This document shows, piece by piece, positions 17,473 through 25,781 of a DNA stretch of 64,000 nt. The notes under the pieces were generated by a model. The model saw nothing but the letters and a program-made list of their open reading frames with translations, ran no database searches and was not told the origin of the DNA. Both the position numbers and the translations under genes were made by a program. Every line of letters begins with the position of its first letter. Positions within the stretch are counted from its first letter, which is position 1. The stretch is from Dyella ginsengisoli LA-4 (GTDB lineage: Bacteria; Pseudomonadota; Gammaproteobacteria; Xanthomonadales; Rhodanobacteraceae). Location of the stretch: the NCBI RefSeq assembly GCF_000334915.1, contig NZ_AMSF01000015.1:62001-126000 (forward strand), in the 5' to 3' direction.

Positions 17473-18912
17473 GTGAGCCAGTCGACCGCGGCCCCCCTTG
17501 CGTCCGATACCGGGACGCCGGCGTTTCCCGACTACCGCGTCATTTCGCTGATCATCGCCTGCGCGATCTTCATGGAGCAGCTGGACGCAACGGTGCTGGC
17601 CACCGCCCTGCCCACCATGGCGCGCGACTTCCACGTCGGCGCGCCCGCCATGAGCATCGCGATGACCAGCTACCTGCTGGCCCTGGCGATCCTGATTCCG
17701 GTGAGCGGCAAGGTCGCCGACCGCTTCGGCGCGACCCGCGTGTTCGCCGCGTCCATCGGGGTGTTCCTGCTCGGCTCGGTCGCCTGTTCGCTGGCGCCCA
17801 ACCTGCCGGCGATGGTGGCCGCCCGGCTGCTGCAGGGGGCCGGCGGCGCGATGATGGCGCCGATCGGACGGCTGATCCTGCTGTCGGCCGTGCCGCGCAA
17901 GCACCTGGTGTCGGCCATGTCCTGGTCGCTGGTGCCGGCCTTCCTGGGGCCGCTCGCCGGCCCGCCGCTGGGCGGCCTGATCGTGACCTACCTGACCTGG
18001 CGCTGGATCTTCTACATCAACCTGCCGATCGGCCTGCTCGGGGTCTGGCTGGTGCGGCGCTTCATCCCGCCGATTGCGCCGCATGCCGAACACAGCCCGC
18101 TGGACCTCGGCGGCTTCGCGCTGTGCGGTGCGGGACTCGGCGGCCTGCTGTTCGGGCTGGAAATGGTCGGCCAGAGCGCGGACCTGGCGATGGCCGCGAC
18201 GCTGCTGGCGGTCGGTATCGCCGGCTGTCTGGGCTATCTGTGGCACGCACGCCGGAGTGTGCATCCGCTGCTCGATCTGTCGCTGATGCGCATCGACTCG
18301 TTCCGGCTGTCGGTGATCGGCGGCTCGCTGATGCGCATCACCCAGGGCGCGCAGCCGTTCCTGCTGCCGCTGATGTTCCAGATCGGCTTCGGCTTCTCCG
18401 CCGTGCGCAGCGGCCAGTTGATCCTCGCCACCGCCCTGGGCGCCCTGCTCACCCGCTCGTTCACGCCGCGCCTGCTGCAGCTGGTCGGCTTCCGCAACGG
18501 CATGATCTACAACGGCGTGCTGAGCAGCCTGGCCTACGCCGTGTGCGCGCTGTTCCGGCCGGACTGGCCGTTCGCGGCGATGTTCGGACTGCTGATGGGC
18601 TGCGGCGCGGTGATGTCGTTCCAGTTCGCCGCCTACAACACCGTCGCCTACGAAGGCGTGCCGCGCGAACGACTGGGCGCGGCCAACGCGCTGTACACCA
18701 CGCTGCAGCAACTGATGCTCTCGTTTGGCGTCTGTGCCGGCGCGCTGCTGCTGAAGCTGGTGATGGGCGTGCGTGGCCACGCGCATCCGCAGGCCGGCGA
18801 CTTTTCCTTTGCCTTCGTCGCGGTGACCCTGGTCTCGCTCAGCTCGACGGTCTGGCACCTGCGCTTCGCGCCCGATGCAGGCCACGAACTGAGCGGGCAC
18901 CGGCCTCGCTAG
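17473..18912 (+). CDS. MFS drug transporter, DHA2 (EmrB/QacA) type
   Basis: The 479-residue inner-membrane protein has the multi-helix pattern of a proton-coupled major-facilitator exporter. The family motif D1 occurs as FMEQLDATVLATALPTMA near residues 33-50, and motif A as GKVADRFGATRVF near 78-90. It resembles MdtD/EmrB-like multidrug pumps. No membrane-fusion partner is adjacent; substrate is unknown. I chose the GTG at 17473 (VSQSTAAPLAS) because the frame upstream lacks transporter features and holds the promoter-like TATAAT. The 3' end overlaps the convergent AhpD-like gene by four bases. Confidence 0.88.
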   Translation: MSQSTAAPLASDTGTPAFPDYRVISLIIACAIFMEQLDATVLATALPTMARDFHVGAPAMSIAMTSYLLALAILIPVSGKVADRFGATRVFAASIGVFLLGSVACSLAPNLPAMVAARLLQGAGGAMMAPIGRLILLSAVPRKHLVSAMSWSLVPAFLGPLAGPPLGGLIVTYLTWRWIFYINLPIGLLGVWLVRRFIPPIAPHAEHSPLDLGGFALCGAGLGGLLFGLEMVGQSADLAMAATLLAVGIAGCLGYLWHARRSVHPLLDLSLMRIDSFRLSVIGGSLMRITQGAQPFLLPLMFQIGFGFSAVRSGQLILATALGALLTRSFTPRLLQLVGFRNGMIYNGVLSSLAYAVCALFRPDWPFAAMFGLLMGCGAVMSFQFAAYNTVAYEGVPRERLGAANALYTTLQQLMLSFGVCAGALLLKLVMGVRGHAHPQAGDFSFAFVAVTLVSLSSTVWHLRFAPDAGHELSGHRPR

Positions 18913-19280
18913 ACCTCGCTCGCGGTGGGCTGGCAGGCTTCGCCGAACTCCTCCAGCGCACGCACCGCCTCGGCCGCGTACATCAGCGACGGGCCGCCGC
19001 CCATGTAGACCGCCACCGCCAGCGTCTCGATGAACTTCTCGCGCTCAACGCCCAGGCGCACCAGCGCCTTTACGTGGAAGCCGATGCAGCCGTCGCAGTG
19101 TCCGGCCACACCGATGGCCAGCGCGATCAGTTCCTTGTCGATGGCCGAGAGCGCTCCCGGCTCGAGCGCGGCCTTGGCCATGGCGGAAAACCCGCCCATC
19201 GTGCCCGGCGCAGCGGCGCGGATGGTGGCAATGGCGCGGTTGAGATCCTGGGTGATCTCGACGAAGGACTTGCTCGACAT
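18909..19280 (-). CDS. Carboxymuconolactone decarboxylase / AhpD-like protein
   Basis: The 123-residue protein has the alkylhydroperoxidase core motif as AGHCDGCIGFHV (residues about 59-70), with the redox pair C-x2-C and the downstream histidine. The preceding segment, LSAIDKELIALAIGVA, is typical of the family. AhpD-like proteins act in peroxide or thiol redox chemistry, and the intact CxxC argues against a true decarboxylase role. GGAG lies six bases before the ATG at 19280. The gene is convergent with, and overlaps, the MFS transporter by four bases. The reductant partner is not visible nearby. Confidence 0.88.
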   Translation of the reverse strand: MSSKSFVEITQDLNRAIATIRAAAPGTMGGFSAMAKAALEPGALSAIDKELIALAIGVAGHCDGCIGFHVKALVRLGVEREKFIETLAVAVYMGGGPSLMYAAEAVRALEEFGEACQPTASEV

Positions 19281-19410
19281 GGCGGTCTCCATGGCATCGG
19301 TCGGATGCCACCCATCCTGGGCCTCTCCGCCAGGACCGCCGATGACGCAGGTCAATCGGCGAACCACCCGACGGCTCTCGCCGGGCCGCTGCGGCACCCT
19401 GCCGCGCCCG

Positions 19411-20007
19411 TCAATCGTGCGACTGCACCACCACCCGCTCGATCCGCCGGTCGGGCACCAGCCAGAGCAGGGCCGCACCGGCGTAGAACGCCATGCCCAG
19501 GCCCGGCGCGCACACCGAGAAGACGATGCCGGCCACGTAGATCAGCGGCGACAGCTTGCCCTTCCAGTCGCGGCCGAGCGCACCTGCCAGCGCCGACTCC
19601 GGACCCTGCACATGGATGATCGTCCGCTGCAGGATCCAGTACGCCAGGGCCGCCATCAGCAACACCACGCCATACAGCGCCGAGGGCACGGCGGCGAGGT
19701 GGTTCTCGCCCATCCAGCCGGTGGCGAACGGCAGCAGCGACAGCCAGAACAGCAGGTGCAGGTTGGCCCAGAGAATGCCACCACTCACTCTGCGCACCAG
19801 GTGCAGCATGTGGTGATGGTTGTTCCAGTAGATGCCGACATACACGAAGCTCAGCACGTAGCTGAGGAACACCGGCAGCACCGGCCACAGTGCATCCAGC
19901 GACGCACCGTGCGGCACCTTCATCTCCAGCACCATGATGGTGATGATGATGGCGAGCACGCCATCGCTGAACGCTTCGAGCCGGGTCTTGCCCATGGGTG
20001 CCTGCAT
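19411..20007 (-). CDS. TMEM175/DUF1211-family membrane protein
   Basis: The 198-residue protein starts with the family hallmark RLEAFSDGVLAIIITIMVLE, containing the (R/K)-x3-FSD motif that lines the pore of prokaryotic TMEM175 potassium channels. About six transmembrane helices follow, with a YWNNHHHMLHLV segment and a WLSLLPFATGWMG helix. The prokaryotic members form tetrameric potassium-conducting channels in the inner membrane. I chose ATG 20007; ATG 19995 (MGKTRLEAF) is equally possible, as neither has a convincing Shine-Dalgarno. It is alone on its transcript as far as can be seen. Confidence 0.85.
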   Translation of the reverse strand: MQAPMGKTRLEAFSDGVLAIIITIMVLEMKVPHGASLDALWPVLPVFLSYVLSFVYVGIYWNNHHHMLHLVRRVSGGILWANLHLLFWLSLLPFATGWMGENHLAAVPSALYGVVLLMAALAYWILQRTIIHVQGPESALAGALGRDWKGKLSPLIYVAGIVFSVCAPGLGMAFYAGAALLWLVPDRRIERVVVQSHD

Positions 20008-20074
20008 CGGTGGCGGATAGATGGCCAGAGTATCTCCGGACCGGCCGCCGGCCGCACCCACCTTGCCGCCTGCG

Positions 20075-21283
20075 CTATTCGTGGCGCAGCGCCTCGATCG
20101 GGTCCAGCCTCGCCGCCCGGCGTGCGGGGAAGTAGCCGAACACCACGCCGATCACCGCCGAGAAGGCGAACGCCAACAGGTTGATCGACAGCCCGAACAC
20201 GTAGGGCACCTCCAGCACCCGCGCCAGCACGATCGAGCCGGCCGTCGCCAGCAGCACGCCCAGCAATCCGCCGATCGAGGACAGCACCACCGCCTCGATC
20301 AGGAACTGCAGCAGCACCTCGCGTTCCAGCGCGCCGACCGCCAGGCGGATGCCGATCTCGCGGGTGCGCTCGGTGACCGATACCAGCATGATGTTCATGA
20401 TCCCCACGCCGCCCACCAGCAGGCTCACCGCCGCTACCGCGCCGAGCAGCAGGGTCAGCACGCGCGTGGTGCTGGAGAGCATGTCGGCGATCTCGCGCGT
20501 GTCGAGCACGTTGAAGTCGTCCTCCTGGCCGTCGGCGATGTGCCGGCGCTCGCGCAGCAGGGCCTCGATCCGCTGTTTGGCCTGCGCGGTCGGCACGCCG
20601 GGCTGCACCGATACCAGCACCATACCCACGTCCTGGTTGCCGGCCAGCCGCCGCTGCACCGTGCGCAGCGGCATCACCACCGTGTCGTCCTGGTCGCGTC
20701 CCATCGACGACTGGCCCTTCGCCGCGAGCAGGCCAACCACCTCGCAGGAAAACTGCTTGACGCGGATCGCGCCGCCGACCGGGTTCTCGCTGCCGAACAG
20801 CTTGCTGCGCGTGGTCTCTCCCAGCACGCACACCGCTTTGCCTGCCTGCAGCTCGGTGTCAAGGAAGGGTCGCCCCGCGGCGAACTTCCAGCTTCCCGCG
20901 GTGAAGTAGTCGTTGGTGGTGCCCACCACGCTGGTGGACCAGTTGCTGGCCAGGTGCACCACGGTCACCGTGCGCGACACCACCGGCGCCACGCCGGCCA
21001 GGCCGCTTACCTGGCTCTGGATTGCACCGGCATCGGCCAGGCGGAAGGCCGCTGCGCCCGCGGTGTCGCGGGTCGGTCCCAGCCGCTGGCCGGGACGCAC
21101 CATCAGCAGGTTGCTGCCGAGGCTGGCGATCTGCGCGGATACCGACGCGGTGGCGCCGTTGCCGAGCGTGACCATGGTGATCACCGCGGCCACGCCGATC
21201 AGGATGCCGAGCACGGTGAGGAAGCTTCGCGTGAGATTGCGGCGGATTTCCTTCAGCGCCAGCAGCAGCGTGTTCCAGAACAT
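20075..21283 (-). CDS. MacB-type ABC transporter permease
   Basis: The 402-residue protein has the FtsX/MacB layout: one transmembrane helix near residues 20-40 (TRSFLTVLGILIGVAAVITM), a large periplasmic MacB-PCD domain, and three C-terminal helices with GVGIMNIMLVSVTERTREIG and YFPARRAARLDPIEALRHE. In MacB proper the ATPase is fused to this part; here it is a separate gene directly upstream, with its stop overlapping this start (ATGA at 21283). With the membrane-fusion protein gene it forms a three-gene exporter unit. No TolC-like gene is adjacent, so an outer-membrane channel would have to be shared. Confidence 0.93.
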   Translation of the reverse strand: MFWNTLLLALKEIRRNLTRSFLTVLGILIGVAAVITMVTLGNGATASVSAQIASLGSNLLMVRPGQRLGPTRDTAGAAAFRLADAGAIQSQVSGLAGVAPVVSRTVTVVHLASNWSTSVVGTTNDYFTAGSWKFAAGRPFLDTELQAGKAVCVLGETTRSKLFGSENPVGGAIRVKQFSCEVVGLLAAKGQSSMGRDQDDTVVMPLRTVQRRLAGNQDVGMVLVSVQPGVPTAQAKQRIEALLRERRHIADGQEDDFNVLDTREIADMLSSTTRVLTLLLGAVAAVSLLVGGVGIMNIMLVSVTERTREIGIRLAVGALEREVLLQFLIEAVVLSSIGGLLGVLLATAGSIVLARVLEVPYVFGLSINLLAFAFSAVIGVVFGYFPARRAARLDPIEALRHE

Positions 21284-22002
21284 CAGGCCACCCCCGCCTG
21301 TCGCGTGTCGCTCTCCACCTGGCCGTCGACGAAGCGCACCACGCGCCGGGCATAGGCGGCCATGTCCGGTTCGTGCGTCACCATCAACACGGTGATGCCA
21401 CGGTCGCGATTGAGCGCCACGATCAGGTCCATGATCTCCTGGCTGCGCTGGGTGTCGAGATTGCCGGTGGGCTCGTCCGCGAGCAGCACCGCGGGATGGG
21501 TGACGATGGCGCGGGCGATCGCGGCCCGCTGCTGCTGGCCGCCGGAAAGCGCGGCCGGCACGTGGTGTTCCCAGCCGGCCAGCCCCACGGCCGCCAGTGC
21601 CTCGCGGGCCGCGGCATGGCGTGCGGCCGGCGGCTCGCCGCGATACAGCAGCGGCAGCTCCACGTTCTCCAGCGCCGTGGTGCGCCCGAGCAGGTTGTAG
21701 CCCTGGAACACGAAACCCAGGTAATGCCGACGCAGCAGCGCCCGCTGGTTGCGCGACAGCCGCTCCACCGCGGTGCCGCGGAAGCGGTAGCTGCCGGTGG
21801 TCGGCACGTCGAGGCAGCCGAGAATGTTCATCGCGGTGGACTTGCCCGAACCGCTCGGCCCCATGATCGCCACGAACTCGCCCTCCTCCACCACCAGGTC
21901 CACCCCGCGCAGCGCCTGGAACGCCACCGCGCCCTGGCCGTAGGTCTTGGTGACGCCGGCCAGTTCGATCAGCGGCGCCGCGGCGCCATCGCCCTGGCTC
22001 AC
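21283..22002 (-). CDS. MacB/LolD-type ABC transporter ATP-binding protein
   Basis: The 239-residue ATPase has Walker A GPSGSGKST, the Q-loop FVFQGYNLLGR, the signature LSGGQQQRAAIARAI, Walker B VLLADEPTGNLD and the H-switch VTHEPDMAAYA. It closely resembles the ATPase half of MacB and the stand-alone LolD-like ATPases. The start is a GTG at 22002 that overlaps the stop of the membrane-fusion gene (GTGA), which settles the start despite a longer open frame. It energises the permease encoded immediately downstream. Confidence 0.94.
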   Translation of the reverse strand: MSQGDGAAAPLIELAGVTKTYGQGAVAFQALRGVDLVVEEGEFVAIMGPSGSGKSTAMNILGCLDVPTTGSYRFRGTAVERLSRNQRALLRRHYLGFVFQGYNLLGRTTALENVELPLLYRGEPPAARHAAAREALAAVGLAGWEHHVPAALSGGQQQRAAIARAIVTHPAVLLADEPTGNLDTQRSQEIMDLIVALNRDRGITVLMVTHEPDMAAYARRVVRFVDGQVESDTRQAGVA

Positions 22003-23309
22003 GGGGCACCGCCCAGGCTTTCGGTGATCACCCGCATGCCGGGCTGCAGCCCGCCGCCGGTCACTTCCGTCAGTTGCCCATTGCTGGCCCCGACCGTGAC
22101 CGGCACCGCCAGCGGCTCGCCGTCGCGCAGCAGCCATACCTGGCGTGACTTGCCGGTCCCAGACGCCACGCGACTCGGGCCGTGCGGCGGCCGCGGCATC
22201 AGCCGGCTGACCAGGCTGCCGGAGGTCTGGCCGGACGTCGTGGATGCCGGCGTGAAACGCAGCGCGGCACTCGGCACCAGCAGCACCTGATGGCGCTCGT
22301 TGACCACGATCGCGGCGGTGGCCGTCATGCCCGGGCGCAGGCTGAGGTCGTCGTTGTTCACGGTGAGCACGGTGAGGTAGGACACTACGCCATCCTTGGT
22401 CTGCGAGCCGAAGCCCACCCGGCGGACCTTCGCCGGGTATTCGCGACCGGGGTAGGCGTCCACCGTGAAGGTTGCCGGTTGACCTTCGTGCACCAGGCCC
22501 ACGTCGGCCTCGTCCACGTCCACCTGCAGCTCCATCTTCGACAGATCCTCGGCCAGGGTGAACAGCACCGGCGCCTGCAGCGAGGCGGCCACCGTCTGCC
22601 CCGGCTCGATCGAACGACTGAGCACCACGCCATCGATCGGCGAACGGATCGACGCCTTGGCCAGGTTGGTTTCGCCGGTGCTGAGCGACGCCTGCGCCTG
22701 CACCACCGCCGCCTGCGCGCTCGCCTCGGCGCCTTGCGCACGCTGCAGGGCGGCGCGTGCGGTATCGATGTCCACCTGGGCCGGCACCGTGCCGCCACTG
22801 GTGGCGTGCATGCGCGTGAGGCGACTCAGCTGCAGGCGCGTCTCGGTCACGGTGGCCGCGGCCTGCCGGACCTGGGCGCGTGCTGCGGCCAGCGCCCCGC
22901 GGGCACTGGCGATCTGGTCCGTGAGCCGCGACACGTCAAGCTGGGCCAGTACCTGGCCGCGCCTGACCGTGTCGTTCACGTCGACCTTGACCGACTCCAT
23001 AATGCCGGACAGCTCGCTGCCCACGTCCACCTGGTTGGTCGGCTGCAGGTTGCCGGTGGCCGCGACCGTCACCACCAGGTTGCCGCGGGAGACCTCGGCC
23101 GTCTGGTAGCGCGGCTGGGCCGCCTGGCGACCACGCAGGAACCAGCCGTAACCGGCCACCACCACGACCAGCAGCGCGAGGACGATCAGCATCCAGCGCA
23201 GGGCCCGGCGACCGCGCCTCCTGTCCGGACCGCCGCCCAGCACCGCGGCGACTGCCGCCGCATCGGACCGCCCGGCACCGCCGGCCCCGGAATCGTCGGG
23301 CGCCTTCAT
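21999..23309 (-). CDS. MacA-like periplasmic adaptor (HlyD/RND membrane-fusion) protein
   Basis: The 436-residue adaptor has one N-terminal transmembrane helix (ALRWMLIVLALLVVVVAGYG), a lipoyl/biotinyl-like hairpin domain split around a long coiled-coil region rich in alanine and glutamine (about residues 110-190), and beta-barrel domains with SIRSPIDGVVLSRSIEPG. Such adaptors link an inner-membrane pump to an outer-membrane channel. The ATG at 23309 is chosen over a TTG at 23351; neither has a strong Shine-Dalgarno. The next two genes give its ATPase and permease, coupled by four-base overlaps. Confidence 0.9.
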   Translation of the reverse strand: MKAPDDSGAGGAGRSDAAAVAAVLGGGPDRRRGRRALRWMLIVLALLVVVVAGYGWFLRGRQAAQPRYQTAEVSRGNLVVTVAATGNLQPTNQVDVGSELSGIMESVKVDVNDTVRRGQVLAQLDVSRLTDQIASARGALAAARAQVRQAAATVTETRLQLSRLTRMHATSGGTVPAQVDIDTARAALQRAQGAEASAQAAVVQAQASLSTGETNLAKASIRSPIDGVVLSRSIEPGQTVAASLQAPVLFTLAEDLSKMELQVDVDEADVGLVHEGQPATFTVDAYPGREYPAKVRRVGFGSQTKDGVVSYLTVLTVNNDDLSLRPGMTATAAIVVNERHQVLLVPSAALRFTPASTTSGQTSGSLVSRLMPRPPHGPSRVASGTGKSRQVWLLRDGEPLAVPVTVGASNGQLTEVTGGGLQPGMRVITESLGGAP

Positions 23310-23475
23310 CGCGATCGCCCCACGCTCACGCGACCGCGCCTCACCGTCCAAACCTTCATCGCGATACCCGTGCGAACGTGGCCGATCACCACGCCCGACA
23401 CCCTAGGCCCGCGCAAGCGCAAGCGTATTGACCCCCATCAATCGCGGCTGCGTACGTCGCTGCGAAGGCCGCTTT

Positions 23476-23895
23476 CTACCGAACGGAATAGAACTGGAGA
23501 ACGTTCCAGCCGGGGTCGTGGAGATGGAACTCGCGGGTTCCCCAGGGCGTCTGCGACGGTCTCGCCCAGGGACCTTCCGGGCCGTGCTCCTCGCTGATGC
23601 TGCCGCTCGCGACGAACTCCTCGTAGAGCGCGTCCACATCGGCCCCCCGGAAGCGGCAGGCCGGACGATCGACGGGACAAGCCCACTGCCCCGCGTCCGC
23701 CCACTGCAGGTGGATCTCCACCCCGTCCCGCCCCATGGCTGCGTACGTCGGCGCGTCGGGTGTGTCCTGGAACAACAGCGCGAAACCGGGATCGCGGTAG
23801 AAGCGCACCGACTCACCCACCTCGCGGCAGGCGAGCACGGGATGCACGGCCTGAAGGTTCGCTTTGATGCGGTGCTCCACGGAATCGGGAAGCAT
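23476..23895 (-). CDS. VOC-superfamily (glyoxalase/bleomycin-resistance-like) protein
   Basis: The 139-residue protein has one paired beta-alpha-beta VOC module: HPVLACREVGESVRFYRD at residues 18-35, a middle VEIHLQWAD strand and a terminal GTREFHLHDPGWNVLQFY, where H-x-H and a late aromatic strand supply metal-site candidates. The family includes glyoxalases, fosfomycin and bleomycin resistance proteins and dioxygenases; the sequence does not show which. It lies six bases downstream of the P-loop protein gene on the same strand, so they may be co-transcribed. Confidence 0.82.
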   Translation of the reverse strand: MLPDSVEHRIKANLQAVHPVLACREVGESVRFYRDPGFALLFQDTPDAPTYAAMGRDGVEIHLQWADAGQWACPVDRPACRFRGADVDALYEEFVASGSISEEHGPEGPWARPSQTPWGTREFHLHDPGWNVLQFYSVR

Positions 23896-23901
23896 CTGGC
23901 A

Positions 23902-24420
23902 TTACCGGCCGGAAGACTCTTGAAGCCCCGATCCGCCGCGAGCCCCGCTGCCATCGAGACGCTCGCTCTTGCGGCCCGCAAAGGAATCGTAGATGCGCCG
24001 ATGCGCCTGGTACGACCACTGATCCTCACGTTCGTAGTAGCCGGCCACCCAGGCCTGCAGAGGCTCGAGCATGGCGTCCTGCGCCTCTTTCGAGGCGTAC
24101 TTGTGCGGCTCCCAGGGACGCCGGCGGTTGTGTTCCAGGCAGGTTTCCAGTCCGGGGTTGAGGAACACCAGTTCCGTGCAATGGGCGGACGCAGCCTGAA
24201 CCAGCTCGCCGTAGCAACCCTCGATCACCCAGCGATCATGCCCGGCGAGAAACGCCGCAAGGGACTCGGCAATGGCTTCGGTCGATCGCTGCACGGCGAT
24301 CTTCCCCGGCTCCCAGACGATGGAGTCCAGATCGAGATGCGCCAGTCCATGCTCCGCAGCCAGCCTCTTGGCCAACGTGCTTTTGCCGGACCCGGAATTG
24401 CCGAACAGGAGAATTTTCAT
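23902..24420 (-). CDS. P-loop NTPase, AAA/small kinase-like
   Basis: The 172-residue protein starts with a Walker A motif, MKILLFGNSGSGKSTLAKRL, and a DLDSIVWEPG segment as in the FlaR-like/topology-modulation and adenylate-kinase-like families. An arginine-rich region, CLEHNRRRPWEPHKY, may act as a lid. The protein is probably a soluble kinase or nucleotide-binding protein of unknown substrate. The ATG at 24420 puts the P-loop at the usual distance from the N-terminus; upstream in-frame codons lack conserved features. The C-terminal ~20 residues are glycine- and serine-rich and look unstructured. Confidence 0.78.
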   Translation of the reverse strand: MKILLFGNSGSGKSTLAKRLAAEHGLAHLDLDSIVWEPGKIAVQRSTEAIAESLAAFLAGHDRWVIEGCYGELVQAASAHCTELVFLNPGLETCLEHNRRRPWEPHKYASKEAQDAMLEPLQAWVAGYYEREDQWSYQAHRRIYDSFAGRKSERLDGSGARGGSGLQESSGR

Positions 24421-24537
24421 GGCAGGACGGGACCTGTGCATGGCGCTTTCCGTCATGGCGCGCTGCTGCACAAACGGATCCGGTGCGGGCCTTGTCCAGG
24501 GCCGCAGCGGCTCGGTCGAAAAAAGGAATCGCCACCC

Positions 24538-25140
24538 TTATTCATCGTCCGCGAACCGCTCCTCGCGCCAGGGATCCCCGCGCATGTGATACCCGCGCAA
24601 CTCCCAGAACCCCGCTTCGTCGCGCGCGGTGAACTGCAGGCCGGTAAGCCATTTGGCGGACTTCCAGAAATACAGGTGAGGCACCAGCAATCGGGCCGGA
24701 CCGCCGTGATCCGGTGGCAGCGGCTGGCCATCGTAATGGGTGGCGATCATCGCGCGTCCGCCGAGCAGATCGTCGATCCGCAGGTTGGTGGAGTAGCCGT
24801 CGGCACTGTGCGCCAGCACGAAGCCGCTGGGTGGAGCGATGCCCGCGTCGGCGAGCAGGTCGTCCAGCGCCACGCCCTCCCACGCCGTATCGAGCCTGGA
24901 CCAGCGGGTGACGCAATGGATGTCGCGCACGATGCGCTGCCGGGGTAGCGCGCAGAACCCTGCCCAGTCCCAGCGCTTGATCGGCCGCACGCCGTTCCGG
25001 AGGGCCAGGCTCCAGTCCGACGTGTCCAGCGACGGCGTAGGCGCCATGGACATCACCGGAAACTTGCGCGTGGACACCTGCCGCGGAGGCAGGCGCTCGG
25101 CGCTCATGTCGACGTCGTCGACGCGGCTGGAACTGGACAT
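24538..25140 (-). CDS. Sulfite-oxidase-like molybdopterin oxidoreductase, single domain
   Basis: The 200-residue protein contains the sulfite-oxidase-type molybdopterin fold with the cysteine ligand in RDIHCVTRWSRLD, the pterin-binding HSADGYSTNL and the LVPHLYFWKSAKW segment seen in YedY-related enzymes. It would hold the Mo cofactor and reduce or oxidise a small substrate. There is no twin-arginine signal and no haem domain, so it is probably cytosolic and works with an unidentified electron partner. The ATG at 25140 is used; a second in-frame ATG at 25107 is possible. Substrate is unknown. Confidence 0.82.
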   Translation of the reverse strand: MSSSSRVDDVDMSAERLPPRQVSTRKFPVMSMAPTPSLDTSDWSLALRNGVRPIKRWDWAGFCALPRQRIVRDIHCVTRWSRLDTAWEGVALDDLLADAGIAPPSGFVLAHSADGYSTNLRIDDLLGGRAMIATHYDGQPLPPDHGGPARLLVPHLYFWKSAKWLTGLQFTARDEAGFWELRGYHMRGDPWREERFADDE

Positions 25141-25298
25141 ATTCGGTACATCCCGGACCCTGACCACACGCGACCTTAGCACCGCCCACCCCCGGTACGC
25201 CGCCTGAACCCACCACGCGCCCGCCACGCCGCCTTCACCGCTCGCTGATCCACGCCTGCCAAGACTCGTGGCTCCCTTTCCCCACAGGAGACGAGGCG

Positions 25299-25730
25299 AT
25301 GAAGACGATCGTACTTTCCGCCGCCCTCGCGCTGGGCCTCGCCGGCGTGGCGATGGCGCAGTCGCCGGACCATGGCGTGATGACCAAGGCACAGATCCGG
25401 ACGCAGCTGCATCAGCAGGGCTACAGCGACGTCGATGATCTGGAATTCAATCACGGCATGTGGCGCGCCAAGGCCGAGAGCGGCAATGGCCACCACGTGC
25501 AGCTGCGCATCGACGCCCGCACCGGCAAGGCCTATCCGGACGACCAGAAACTGGCCCGCCTGGGTGAAGACGACATCCGTGCCGCCCTCTCCAGCGCCGG
25601 CTACACCGACGTGCACGACGTGGATTTCGATGACGGGCTGTGGACCGCCAAGGCGGAGAACAGCGCCGGCAAGCACGTGAAGCTGGACGTCGATCCGGAT
25701 ACCGGCAAGGTGGTCGGTACCGACGACTGA
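25299..25730 (+). CDS. Secreted protein with two PepSY-like repeats
   Basis: The 143-residue protein has a signal peptide (MKTIVLSAALALGLAGVAMA) and two tandem PepSY-like modules: residues about 30-80 (QIRTQLHQQGYSDVDDLEF) and 85-140 (DIRAALSSAGYTDVHDVDF). Each ends in a conserved strand-rich segment followed by DARTGK or DPDTGK. PepSY domains are small periplasmic modules, often inhibitory to proteases. AGGAGACGAGGCG precedes the ATG and supports the start. It is transcribed divergently from the molybdopterin enzyme gene. Function is not known. Confidence 0.82.
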   Translation: MKTIVLSAALALGLAGVAMAQSPDHGVMTKAQIRTQLHQQGYSDVDDLEFNHGMWRAKAESGNGHHVQLRIDARTGKAYPDDQKLARLGEDDIRAALSSAGYTDVHDVDFDDGLWTAKAENSAGKHVKLDVDPDTGKVVGTDD

Positions 25731-25781
25731 GGTCCCACCGCGGCCGGTGCGTTCACGCTCCGGCCGCGCTCCGCGCCAGGA

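Noticed and set aside
23303-23365. 13-base direct repeat CCTTCATCGCGAT at the start of the MacA-like gene
   Set aside because: The two copies are 50 bases apart and out of frame; likely chance or a small slip, with no functional evidence.
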